In this document: positions 1-7,357 of the stretch, piece by piece
How the letters are laid out: every line of letters begins with the position of its first letter
Position numbering within the stretch: the first letter of the stretch is position 1
From: DATARR01 sp034666985
GTDB lineage: Bacteria; Acidobacteriota; Thermoanaerobaculia; Multivoradales; UBA5704
Reading direction: 5' to 3'
NCBI GenBank assembly: GCA_034666985.1
Contig: JAXDKS010000069.1
Location: 124,001-188,000, forward strand
Length of the DNA: 64,000 bases
The notes under the pieces: model-generated
Databases searched by the model: none
The model's input: the letters and a program-made list of their open reading frames with translations, nothing else
What the model was told of the DNA's origin: nothing
Made by a program: the position numbers and the translations under genes

Positions 1-14
1 GAAAGGAGATCTGC

Positions 15-527
15 ATGAGCGACCGACCGCAGCCCCGCATCAACGCCTTCTCCCCCGAGTACCTCTCTGCGCTCCGCGAACGGGACGAGACGTCCGAAAG
101 CGCGCTGGAGGCGGAGTTGGCGGGACCCTGGACCGTGCGGGAGCACGACAAGCGCTTCCATCTCTTCCGCGAATGGGAGAGCTTCGAGACCGGGCACCGG
201 CCGTTCGCCTCGTTCGAGACACGGGAGGACGCCGTCCTCTTCCTCACGGCGCTGCGGATGCTGGCGCGGCCGCCGCTCTTCCGGGGGCGGGAGATGGTCT
301 CCCCGTCGGCGGCTTACGTGGTGGAGCGGGATGGAGAGGTCGCTGGGGCCACCCGCACCTACCAGCGCGACCTGGTGCTGGCGGCGAACGTCCTGGCGGG
401 GCTCGTACGCTCGGCCGTGGATCTGGCCAACATGATGGGGATCGCTGGCGGGACGACCCAGGAGATCACCGGCGAGATCCTGGGAGTCACCGTCCTGGGC
501 GCTACGGGGGAGCCGGCCGGAGCGTGA
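15..527 (+). CDS. Conserved hypothetical protein (170 aa)
   Basis: A strong Shine-Dalgarno (AAAGGAGAT) sits just before the ATG, so the start is well supported. The 170-residue product has no signal peptide or membrane segment. It is charged and probably cytoplasmic. A central stretch (about residues 45-105) reads like a small alpha/beta fold, followed by a helix near 120-145 and a Gly/Thr-rich tail (GVTVLGATGEPAGA). I do not recognise the family. The stop is followed after four codons, in the same frame, by a 21-bp minisatellite whose frame reads VGATATA-like heptads resembling this tail, so the 3' end of the gene may have seeded the repeat. Nothing upstream is visible, so operon membership is unknown. 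Confidence 0.7.
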   Translation: MSDRPQPRINAFSPEYLSALRERDETSESALEAELAGPWTVREHDKRFHLFREWESFETGHRPFASFETREDAVLFLTALRMLARPPLFRGREMVSPSAAYVVERDGEVAGATRTYQRDLVLAANVLAGLVRSAVDLANMMGIAGGTTQEITGEILGVTVLGATGEPAGA

Positions 528-539
528 AGTCGTGGCGAA

Positions 540-896
540 GTGGGAGCGACTGCGACCGCGGTGGGAGCGACCGCCACCGCGGTGGGAGTGACCGCCACCG
601 CGGTGGGAGCGGCTGCCACCACGGTGGGAGTGGCTGCCATCTCGGTGGGAGCGACCGCCACCACGGTGGGAGCGGCTGCCACCATGGTGTGAGTGACTGC
701 CACCTCGGTGGGAGTGGCTGCCACCACGGTGGGAGCGGCTGCCATCTCGGTGTGAGTGACCGCCACCTCGGTGTGAGTGGCTGCCACCGGGGTGGGAGCG
801 ACTGCGGCCGTGGTGGGAGTGACCGCCACCACGGTGGGAGTGACCACCACCACGGTTGGAGCGGCTGCGACCGGGGTCGCAAACACTGCGACCCCG
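540..896. repeat. 21-bp degenerate tandem repeat (minisatellite), about 16-17 units
   Basis: Sixteen consecutive 21-bp units start at 540, 561, 582 and so on to 855, each of the form GTGGGAGYGRCYGCCACCNCG. A decayed 17th unit runs to about 896. The units are exact in length but differ at a few positions, and no unit is interrupted. In the frame of the preceding gene each unit encodes a heptad such as VGATATA or VGVAATT, but three units carry GTGTGAG and so put TGA at 690, 753 and 774. Other frames on both strands stay open only because the period is a multiple of three. I read it as a non-coding or formerly coding minisatellite. The stretch 897-1056 that follows holds nothing I can support. 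Confidence 0.9.
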
Positions 897-1056
897 GTCG
901 CGACGCTCAGGATCAGCCGGACAGCCTATCGGCCCGGGACTCACGAGCCCTCCCACGCCTCAATTCACGGCGGGGAAGGCCGAGGAACAGGAGCCCCAGC
1001 CACCAGCGAAAGGGCACACGGGCTACATGAGGGTGGGGCAAGGCACACCTCCCTTC

Positions 1057-1085
1057 TTGACCGGGAGGGTCCCGCGGCGTAGTAT
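1057..1085 (+). promoter_or_regulatory. Sigma-70-type promoter for a candidate small RNA
   Basis: TTGACC at 1057-1062 and TAGTAT at 1080-1085 are separated by exactly 17 bp. The predicted transcription start is near 1092, with no open reading frame and Shine-Dalgarno before the terminator hairpin at 1135. Confidence 0.55.
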
Positions 1086-1091
1086 GGCGAG

Positions 1092-1166
1092 TGTCTAGGT
1101 CGCCGGACGCCGGGACCCAACCCGAGTCTGGTAAACAGCCCCGCTCCCCAGCGGGGCTGTCGTTTT
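1092..1166 (+). ncRNA. Candidate small RNA, about 75 nt
   Basis: The interval lies between a good promoter (1057-1085) and a strong intrinsic terminator (1135-1166) and is too short to code. The 5' half can fold as GGTC-GCCGG-ACG-CCGG-GACC (about 1098-1118). A single-stranded linker of roughly 16 nt (CAACCCGAGTCTGGTA) then precedes the terminator stem, a layout usual for trans-acting sRNAs with an exposed seed. I do not match it to a known RNA family. Its existence as a transcript is inference; the hairpins and promoter hexamers are visible directly. Confidence 0.4.
1135..1166 (+). terminator. Rho-independent terminator
   Basis: A perfect 11-bp stem, ACAGCCCCGCT with AGCGGGGCTGT, has a CCCC loop and is followed by CGTTTTA. 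The T-run is short, but the stem is very stable. Confidence 0.7.
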
Positions 1167-1174
1167 AGGAGGGT

Positions 1175-1199
1175 ATTGCATCCCGCCTTGGGATGCAAT
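1175..1199. repeat. Perfect 10-bp inverted repeat
   Basis: ATTGCATCCC and GGGATGCAAT are separated by GCCTT just after the sRNA terminator. There is no T-run, so it may be a second hairpin, an operator or a processing signal. Confidence 0.5.
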
Positions 1200-1276
1200 G
1201 GAGAAATATTCGTGGTGATGGCGAGACCCAAAGGACCGCCGTCCGGGAAAGGGTGGGCTGTGATTACAGAAAAACG

Positions 1277-1621
1277 TCAACGGCCCTTGTGGGCACGCGC
1301 CGCCTCAATCCAGTAGTCACGTCTGTCTCTGAACTTCGTCCATAGGCGGCGCCGGCCGGATTCTGGTGTATTCGCCGAGATCCGGTCAGCGAAGGCTCCT
1401 GCGAGTGCCCAGTCGCTCGGGTATTCGCCCGAGAGGCTTGCCAGCGCCATCTCCAAGAGAATGGGCTCGTCGTTTTCCCCGGACCCCTTAGGGCGACCTG
1501 TCCGCGCCAAAACAGCCTCCTTCGAGCGTCGGGACAAGCCAAAGCCAGCTCTTGTGTCCGCTTTCCGCTCCGCTAGCTCGATATCACGATAGTGTGAGTC
1601 GTGGTCCACGATGTCAAGCAC
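1277..1621 (-). CDS. Small hypothetical protein with GRPKGSG motif
   Basis: The 114-residue product has a basic AT-hook-like GRPKGSG segment at about residues 42-48. A region follows whose composition suits a small helical domain ending in RRLWTKFRDRRDYWIEAAR. From memory, short proteins with an N-terminal GRPKGSG followed by a helical, Arg/Trp-rich tail are common uncharacterised genes in bacteria and on mobile DNA; I cannot name a family. No Shine-Dalgarno is obvious at the ATG, and the gene stands alone between the sRNA candidate and the permease gene. It could be a remnant of a mobile element. Confidence 0.5.
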   Translation of the reverse strand: MLDIVDHDSHYRDIELAERKADTRAGFGLSRRSKEAVLARTGRPKGSGENDEPILLEMALASLSGEYPSDWALAGAFADRISANTPESGRRRLWTKFRDRRDYWIEAARAHKGR

Positions 1622-1682
1622 CTACGTCCAACATTCTGTCGCCGGATTCGGCGCCGATGGCCGTGGTCGGGAGGGGGACTCC

Positions 1683-4136
1683 TCATTCGACTCGCAGCAC
1701 AGCGCTTGGAGCCAGGCGGCGCAGCCGGCGGGTGGACGCGTAGCTGGCGAGAAGCGAGACGATGAGCATGAGGGCGGCCGCGGAGGCCAGCAGCACCGGG
1801 TCCTGCGCGGAGACCTGGAAGAGCAGAGGCTGCACGAACCGGCCGGCTCCCAAGGCGAGGAGCACTCCTGCCGCCGCACCCGCCAAGCCAATACCAAGAC
1901 CCTGGCGCAGGGCCAGCCAGAGCACGTCCCGCCACCGGGCACCGAGGGCGATCCTCACGCCGAGCTCATAGGTCCGGCGGGCCATGGAGTGGGCAAGGAC
2001 GCCGTACAGGCCGATGACCGCCAGCGTCAGCGCCAGCAGTCCGAAAAGGGTCAACACGGCAGCTCCCAGGCGCCAGGGGTGAATCTGGGGGGCGAGGAGA
2101 TCGGCCAGGGGACGGACTTCGACGACGGGAAGGTCCGGTGCCAGGGCCTGCATCTCCGTTCTTACCAGGCCCCGCAGGGATTCGGGATTCCCCTCGGCGC
2201 GCACGAACAAAGCCCGCGAGGTGAGCTTCTTGGACTGCCCGATCGGGATGTAGTACTGCATCGTCGGGCCCTCCTGCAACTCGGACTGGCAAGCGTCCTT
2301 GACGACGCCCACGACTGTCGAGCAGGGCGCCCCCTCGCCCCCGATCTTGAGACACCGGCCCAGGGCGTCCCGGTCGGGCCAGAGCAGGCGTGCCATGGAC
2401 CGGTTGACGATTGCCACCGGCGGGGCACCCGCTCTGTCCTGGGCTGTGAAGGGGCGGCCCCGAAGGACAGGGGTGCCCGTCGTCTCGAAGAAGTCTTCGG
2501 CGACGGCGTTGATGAAGGGACCCCCGATGGAAGGTCCGGGAAGCCTGTCGACCCCGGGCACGGAGAGCGAGTCCCGCATGCTGCTCATGAAGGGAATGGT
2601 GGCGGCGACGCTCGCGCGCTGCACTCCAGGCAATCCACGGACCCGTTCGACCGCAAGGCGGAAGATCTCGTCGACCCGGGAACGTGGGTAGTCCACGCCG
2701 GTCAGGTCGACCGTGGCCACCAGCACCTGGTTGACATCCAGGCCGAGATCCAGGTGGAGCACATTGTAGAGGCTGCGAGCGAACTCTCCCGCACCGGCGA
2801 GCAGGACGAGAGTGAGGGCGATCTGGCTCGCGGCCAGCAATGCATTCCAGCGGGAGCGACCGGGGCGGCTCTCCCGGCCTCCTTCCCGGATCGTCGCGAT
2901 CAGGTCTCTCCGGCTTGCCCAGAGGGCCGGCGCCGCACCCGAAAGGAGGCCCGCCAGAGCGGAGAGAGCCAGGACGGTGCCCAGCGTCCGAAGGTCGAGG
3001 ACCACGGCCGGGCCGGCCGCCTCGGGCAGGACCAGACGCTGAAGAAGGGTGCTCATCAGAAGGAAGACCAGGAGCGCGGCCAGAGTGCCGAGCGCGGCCA
3101 GCGCGGCTCCCTCCCAGAGCATCAACCGGGCAAGGCGGCCAGGGCTCGCGCCGAGCGCCAAGCGCAACGCCAGCTCCCGTTGCCGGTCCAGGCCACGCAA
3201 GATCAGAAGATTGGCCACGTTGGCGCAGCAGATGAGCAACACGATCCAGGAGAGGCCGGTCAGCCAAGCCGTGACCTTGACGGCAGCCGGTGCCTCCGGT
3301 CCCCGCGCTCGCTGGATGGGTCCGAGGCTGACCCGGGCGGCAGGAGTCAGGGGACCATCGTCCCTGGGGGCGGCCCGTAGAATGGCGGTGGCCTCCCGAG
3401 CCGCGGCTTTCGAAGTCGCCCCCGGTCTCAGACGGCCCACGATCTCCAGGAACCAGATACCGCGCTGGTCGGCCCACTGGGGACCCGCGAATCGGTCGGC
3501 GGAGCTCATCGGTAGCCAGAGGTCGACGGCTTCGAGATCGACTCCTTTGAAACCGCTGGGGAGCACTCCCACGACGGTGTAGATATCGCTACCCACCGTG
3601 AGACGTTTGCCCAGGACATCCGCCGAGCTGCCAAAGGCTCGTCGCCAAAGGTCGTAGCCAAGGACGGCGACGAAGCTCGGGCGTCCTGGCTGGCCTTCGG
3701 CTTCCAGGAACAGGCGTCCCTGGAGGGGCTTGACCCCCAGCAGGCGCAGGAAGCCCGGTGTGGCGAGCACCGCGCGTGCCTTCCGTGCCTCCTCACCGCG
3801 CCCGAGTGAAACGTTCGTGGAACAGAAAGCTCCGAGGGCCGAGAAGGATCTGGCCCTCTCGAGGTCCTGAAAAAACGGGTAGGAGGTCTCACTCGACGTG
3901 AATTCTCCCATCCCCGGCAAAGTGTCACGGATGTAGACCCGCCTGAGAGCCCCGGCGCTCTCCACGTGCGCCGGAGGGCGAAAGAGGAGCACGTCGAGGA
4001 GAGCCAGCATCGACGCGCTCGTGCCGACTCCCAGCGCCAGGCTCGAAAGAGCCAGGACCATGATGGAACGGCTGCGAGTCAAGCCACGAATCGCAGAGTG
4101 GAGATCGGGGGAAATACGGAGAGTCAAGAAGCCCAT
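1683..4136 (-). CDS. ADOP-family ABC transporter permease (MacB/FtsX-like)
   Basis: The 817-residue protein has the architecture of acidobacterial duplicated orphan permeases. An N-terminal membrane helix (about 25-50) and a MacB-type periplasmic core domain (about 60-270) are followed by a FtsX three-helix block (about 300-420). A second periplasmic domain and a second FtsX block end in RRLAPSAVLRVE, the usual closing signature of this family. No ATP-binding protein is encoded beside it, which is typical for these orphan permeases. Substrates are mostly unknown; export or lipoprotein/stress functions are inferred from MacB. The gene lies 57 bp downstream of a secreted Cys-rich protein on the same strand and may be read through from it. 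Confidence 0.92.
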   Translation of the reverse strand: MGFLTLRISPDLHSAIRGLTRSRSIMVLALSSLALGVGTSASMLALLDVLLFRPPAHVESAGALRRVYIRDTLPGMGEFTSSETSYPFFQDLERARSFSALGAFCSTNVSLGRGEEARKARAVLATPGFLRLLGVKPLQGRLFLEAEGQPGRPSFVAVLGYDLWRRAFGSSADVLGKRLTVGSDIYTVVGVLPSGFKGVDLEAVDLWLPMSSADRFAGPQWADQRGIWFLEIVGRLRPGATSKAAAREATAILRAAPRDDGPLTPAARVSLGPIQRARGPEAPAAVKVTAWLTGLSWIVLLICCANVANLLILRGLDRQRELALRLALGASPGRLARLMLWEGAALAALGTLAALLVFLLMSTLLQRLVLPEAAGPAVVLDLRTLGTVLALSALAGLLSGAAPALWASRRDLIATIREGGRESRPGRSRWNALLAASQIALTLVLLAGAGEFARSLYNVLHLDLGLDVNQVLVATVDLTGVDYPRSRVDEIFRLAVERVRGLPGVQRASVAATIPFMSSMRDSLSVPGVDRLPGPSIGGPFINAVAEDFFETTGTPVLRGRPFTAQDRAGAPPVAIVNRSMARLLWPDRDALGRCLKIGGEGAPCSTVVGVVKDACQSELQEGPTMQYYIPIGQSKKLTSRALFVRAEGNPESLRGLVRTEMQALAPDLPVVEVRPLADLLAPQIHPWRLGAAVLTLFGLLALTLAVIGLYGVLAHSMARRTYELGVRIALGARWRDVLWLALRQGLGIGLAGAAAGVLLALGAGRFVQPLLFQVSAQDPVLLASAAALMLIVSLLASYASTRRLRRLAPSAVLRVE

Positions 4137-4193
4137 ACGAGTGCGACCGTTCGCGTAGCCCCCATGTCATCCAGAGCTGTGCCAGCGTTTCGC

Positions 4194-4748
4194 TTATGGG
4201 TTGCAGCACTCCCCGCAGTTGCTGCAGGAAAGGCACTTGCCGTAGTTGGGGCAGCAAGTGAGCTTGACGAGAGGACAGGAGCAACAGCCGACGACGGCCT
4301 TGGTCCCTGGCGGCACGACTTTGAGCTGCCAAGCGTCCGATCGCCTGCTCTTGAGCTCGCTTACCATCAGGGGCTGGCTGTCTCGCTCTCCGAGAGAAAA
4401 GGTGTAACGGCCCAGCGGGAGGGTCTCGAGGGGCTCTTTTTCACCCGCCAGAGTGACCAGGAGGTGGTCGTCCTCGAACCTGGCCGATAGGAGGATCGCC
4501 CCGAACCGCTCATCCTTCACCGGCAACCGGACCAGCTCGTCATCTCCCGAGATGCGCCAGAGACAGACGCCGTCCTCCCTGGTGATCTGAAGCACGGCCC
4601 GCGGCGGGATCAGCTCAGCCCTGAGATGCTCAGCCTTGTCCGCAGGGTCCGGCGGGATTGGTGTAGCCCCTGCCGCAGCGGCAAGAAGCAAGATGGCCAG
4701 CAGGCCCAGGCTAGGGGAGGCAAGTCGAATCCAAAATCGTGTACGCAT
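4194..4748 (-). CDS. Secreted protein with ten-cysteine C-terminal tail
   Basis: A 184-residue protein begins with a signal peptide (WIRLASPSLGLLAILLLAAAAGA, cleavage near residue 28). A beta-rich middle (about 40-145) contains a single Cys. The last 30 residues hold ten cysteines in CC, CxC and CxxC spacings (CCSC, CC, KCLSC, NCGECC). The start is supported by GAGGAAAGATC before the ATG. The dense thiols suggest a metal-binding or disulfide-locked extracytoplasmic tail. The nearby metal-resistance genes favour metal binding, but that is inference. I do not recognise the family. An AT-rich 5' region (4749-4860) probably contains its promoter. Confidence 0.75.
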   Translation of the reverse strand: MRTRFWIRLASPSLGLLAILLLAAAAGATPIPPDPADKAEHLRAELIPPRAVLQITREDGVCLWRISGDDELVRLPVKDERFGAILLSARFEDDHLLVTLAGEKEPLETLPLGRYTFSLGERDSQPLMVSELKSRRSDAWQLKVVPPGTKAVVGCCSCPLVKLTCCPNYGKCLSCSNCGECCNP

Positions 4749-4950
4749 GATCTTTCCTCGCTTTTACGGATAAATATGAAAGGTTCCAGGGATTGGTACC
4801 TAATAAATACGTAGTCTGAGGCCACCTTAGCGGGACAAGAAAATTAAATATCTGGAATTTGCATATTCTATTGAGCAAATTCCCCCGGCAGCAGCGTACC
4901 GGGGCGGCAGAGTTGGCAGGAGGTGGACGGAGTCTGATCGGCCGGGGGCC

Positions 4951-5358
4951 TCAAGAGTCCCGCTTGGCGAGGAGAGCCAGCAGGTAACGAATGCGGGCGA
5001 TCAGCTCGTCCGCCGCCCTCTTGAAAGCGGCAGCCTGGACCTCCTCGGCTCCCTCGACGGCCGCGGGATCGGGAATGCTCCAGTGGATGCGCTCCGGCGA
5101 TCCCGGGAAGAGGGGGCACGACTCGCGAGCGTTGTCGCAGACCGTCACGACGAAATCGAAGTCTTCTCCCGCGAGCTCGTCCATGGGCTTGGATCTGTGC
5201 CTGCTGATGTCAATCCCTCGTTCCGCCATCTCCTGGATGGCGAGCGGGTGGACTCGAGTCGCCTCGGTCCCGGCGCTATAGACGTCGACGCGGCCCTCGC
5301 CCAGGCTGCGGAGGATCGCTTCCGCCATCCCCCGCTCCCCCTCATCCTGGCGATTCAT
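4951..5358 (-). pseudogene. arsC: Truncated arsenate reductase (LMW-PTP/thioredoxin-type ArsC)
   Basis: From MAEAILRSLG onward the sequence is a normal arsenate reductase of the low-molecular-weight phosphatase fold. It keeps VTVCDNARESCPLFPG, whose two cysteines correspond to the resolving Cys82 and Cys89 of the thioredoxin-coupled enzymes, and HWSIPDPA. The N-terminal beta-strand and P-loop (CxGNxCRSQ), which carry the nucleophilic Cys10 and the arginine, are missing. In their place is an unrelated MNRQDEGERG leader with no Shine-Dalgarno. The break coincides with a 26-bp sequence (5357-5382) repeated at 5777-5802. It should be inactive for arsenate reduction. Confidence 0.8.
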
Positions 5359-5382
5359 GTACCCTGTCCGGCAATGACGAGG
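5357..5382. repeat. 26-bp direct repeat, copy 1
   Basis: It differs from copy 2 at 5777-5802 at three of 26 positions. It includes an ATG followed by ACGAGG, the same start context as the Cys-rich protein at 5794, and lies exactly at the 5' break of the arsC remnant. Confidence 0.75.
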
Positions 5383-5438
5383 GAGTACTTTCGGGACGGC
5401 CCGACCACCCAGGCCGTGGCGGCAGACCTGCCAGGATC

Positions 5439-5657
5439 ATGGACCGCCTGACACTCTTCGGCCTGTTCGCCGTCACGGCGATGCTCGTGTGCTACGCGCT
5501 CGAGGAACGCAGCCGGTGGTTCGTCCTGGCGTTCGCCGTGGCTTGCGCGCTGGGATCAGCCTACGGATTTCTTCAAGGGGCCTGGCCGTTCGGGGTGGTC
5601 GAGGCGGTCTGGTCCGTCGTGGCCGTGCGGCGGTGGTGGCTGAAGGAGGCGGCATGA
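5439..5657 (+). CDS. Small conserved inner-membrane protein, two TM helices
   Basis: The 72-residue product has two hydrophobic helices (about residues 5-20 and 26-46), separated by the charged EERSRW loop, and ends in RRWWLKEAA. Small proteins of this type (FGLFAVTAMLVxYALEERS) are widespread in bacteria and have no assigned function. The gene overlaps the ATG of the ATPase scar at 5654 by four bases. The same Shine-Dalgarno-like GGAGGCGGC that precedes the intact ATPase at 11677 therefore lies in its 3' end. Confidence 0.75.
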   Translation: MDRLTLFGLFAVTAMLVCYALEERSRWFVLAFAVACALGSAYGFLQGAWPFGVVEAVWSVVAVRRWWLKEAA

Positions 5658-5797
5658 CCCGCGATACGCGCAATACCCGCGACACCAGCGACGTCGCGAG
5701 GCACTACAAGATCGCGGCATGGACTGCGGGAGGGCTCTCCCGGGCTCTCGGCTCCGAGGGCCTGGGCTTGGAGTTGATGTACTCTGTCTGGCTATGA
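5654..5797 (+). pseudogene. Relic of a duplicated Zn/Cd P-type ATPase 5' end, with internal deletion
   Basis: The first about 17 codons (MTRDTRNTRDTSDVARHYKI) match the start of the intact ATPase at 11677, including the upstream GGAGGCGGC. Near 5728 the sequence jumps to a segment matching parent positions 12029-12070 (ALGSEGLGL). About 287 bp of the parent are missing between them, with GCG shared at the junction. The relic ends shortly after at copy 2 of the 26-bp repeat and a stop codon. It has no transport domain and cannot be functional. Confidence 0.85.
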
Positions 5798-5802
5798 CGA
5801 GG
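5777..5802. repeat. 26-bp direct repeat, copy 2
   Basis: It is the partner of 5357-5382 and overlaps the end of the ATPase relic and the start codon of the Cys-rich gene at 5794. It may be a promoter and leader segment that was duplicated along with the first codons. Confidence 0.7.
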
Positions 5803-6057
5803 AGCGGCGCTCTCCTGATGCTGGCGGTCCTGGCGGTCTCTCTGCTGGGAGCCCTGTCCGTTTGCGAGGACGGGTGTGCCTGCCACGGCTGCTCGCTGGT
5901 ATGTGCCTCCTGCTCCTGCTGCCAGAGCTTGTTCACGGCCTCTCCCGGAAGCGACCCGAGCGCCGGCGGCGACATCGGTCCGGCGTTCGTTGGACTGGAA
6001 GGCACCCCCCAGCTCCATGAGCCGCTGAGCGTGTTCCACGTCCCCAAGCTCACCTAG
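5794..6057 (+). CDS. Small exported Cys-rich protein of the metal-efflux locus
   Basis: Starting at MTRSGALLML, the 87-residue product has a clear signal peptide (about residues 1-24). A cluster of nine cysteines follows (VCEDGCACHGCSLVCASCSC and onward) between residues about 24 and 45, then a polar tail ending HEPLSVFHVPKLT. It directly precedes the CzcCBA-type genes, and a comparable Cys-containing exported protein precedes the second RND operon at 35874. A periplasmic metal-buffering or sensing role is a reasonable inference. An upstream in-frame ATG at 5719 would remove the signal peptide from the N-terminus and falls inside the ATPase relic, so I prefer 5794. Confidence 0.7.
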   Translation: MTRSGALLMLAVLAVSLLGALSVCEDGCACHGCSLVCASCSCCQSLFTASPGSDPSAGGDIGPAFVGLEGTPQLHEPLSVFHVPKLT

Positions 6058-6130
6058 CCGGCTCGCTCCCTCTCGAAGATTGAAGGATCATTTCGGGTGT
6101 GCAGAACTGGCGCCCGATGGAGGTGTCTGC

Positions 6131-7357
6131 ATGAGGCAAGCTGCCGCGGCTTCGCTCGCCGCCGTCCTGTTGTTTCCTGGTCTCTGCCTGTCGCAGTCGA
6201 CCCAGCCGGAGTCCCTGACGATCTCGGACGCGTTGCGTCTGGCGCGGGAGCGGGCCGCGACGATCCTGGAGGCGGGTGGCCGGGTGGAGGAGGCGCGGGC
6301 CCGGCTGCTGCCGGCAGCGCTGCGCTGGCGCGAGAACCCGGTGCTGGAGGTGGGAGGCGGCCGGCGGCACGACGTGGGAAGCTTCTTCGACTACGAGGTG
6401 TCGGTCAGCCAGGCCTTCGAGCCAGAGATCCGCCGACGGGCGCGGATCGCCGGAGCCGAGGCCGCGCTGGCGGCTGCCGAGGCGGAGCTCGGGGAGGTTC
6501 GGCGAATCTATCTGAGCGAGGTCGCTGCGGCGTTCCAGCGCGCTCTGGCAGCCCAGGAGAGGCTGCTGCTCACGGCGGAGGCGTCGCGGCTCTCCGGCGA
6601 GCTGCTGGCCACGATCGAGCGCCGCTACGGCATGGGCGAGATCACGGCGCTGGAGCTGAACCGTGCCCGCACGGCCGCGGCCCGGGCCCGGGCAGAGTTG
6701 AGGGCGGCGGAGGGCGAAGGGATCGGCGCGTCCGGCGAGCTGCGGGCCCTTCTCGGTCTGCCGGCGGTAGGGGAGCTGCCGCTGGCCGGCGGGTTGCGGG
6801 AACTCCCGAGGTTCGAGCTGGAACCGCTGCTGGCCCGGACGGGTGAGCGGCCGGACCTCGCAGCGCTCGCGGCCGGAGCGCGCGAGGCCGAGGCCCAGGT
6901 CCGGCTCGGCGAGACTCTTGCGCGGCCGGAGTGGGCCCTGCGGACCGGCTTCGCGCGGGAGGAACGGGCGGACATCGTGTCAGGCGGCATCGCGATCACT
7001 CTCCCCCTGTTCCGGCGCGGTCAGGAGGAGCAGGCCGTGGGCCGGGCACGGGCGGACAGCCTGAGAGCCCGGGAGGCGGCGGTGCGGCGGGCCGCGGAAG
7101 CCGAGGTGCGCGGCGCCTTCGCGGCCTATCAGCGGCGCCTCCAGGCGGTCACGGAGTTGGAGAGCGCTGCACTGCCGGCCGTCGCGGACAACGAGACGCT
7201 CGCCCAGCGCAGCTTCGAGGCGGGCGAGATCAACCTGGGCGAGCTGCTCCTGATCCGCCGGGAGATCCTGGAGACCCGCCTTTCCCATCTGGACCTCCTG
7301 CTCGCGGCACGCCTGGCGGCCGTCGAGCTGGAGACGAAAGCGGGAGGGATGCGATGA
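6131..7357 (+). CDS. czcC: Outer-membrane efflux protein, TolC/CzcC family
   Basis: The ATG at 6131 is preceded by GGAGGTG and begins a signal peptide (MRQAAAASLAAVLLFPGLCL). The 408-residue product has two TolC-like coiled-coil halves, with the repeated pattern of long Ala/Glu/Arg-rich helices and LGLP/GEINLGELLLIRREIL motifs. It would form the outer-membrane channel of the tripartite heavy-metal RND pump encoded with the next two genes, with which it overlaps by four bases. An in-frame ATG at 6080 would add 17 residues before the signal peptide and is unlikely. Confidence 0.92.
   Translation: MRQAAAASLAAVLLFPGLCLSQSTQPESLTISDALRLARERAATILEAGGRVEEARARLLPAALRWRENPVLEVGGGRRHDVGSFFDYEVSVSQAFEPEIRRRARIAGAEAALAAAEAELGEVRRIYLSEVAAAFQRALAAQERLLLTAEASRLSGELLATIERRYGMGEITALELNRARTAAARARAELRAAEGEGIGASGELRALLGLPAVGELPLAGGLRELPRFELEPLLARTGERPDLAALAAGAREAEAQVRLGETLARPEWALRTGFAREERADIVSGGIAITLPLFRRGQEEQAVGRARADSLRAREAAVRRAAEAEVRGAFAAYQRRLQAVTELESAALPAVADNETLAQRSFEAGEINLGELLLIRREILETRLSHLDLLLAARLAAVELETKAGGMR

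Noticed and set aside
173..1030. Long open frame through the minisatellite encoding GSDRHRG-type heptads
   Set aside because: It stays open because the repeat period is 21 bp; three other frames on both strands are open for the same reason. There is no ribosome site, and it begins inside another gene.
1611..3380. 589-codon frame on the + strand
   Set aside because: It is a mirror of the ADOP permease gene: Arg/Gln/Gly-rich with no domains, an effect of high GC.
5719..6057. Longer version of the Cys-rich protein from an upstream ATG
   Set aside because: The extra 25 residues come from the ATPase relic and would bury the signal peptide.
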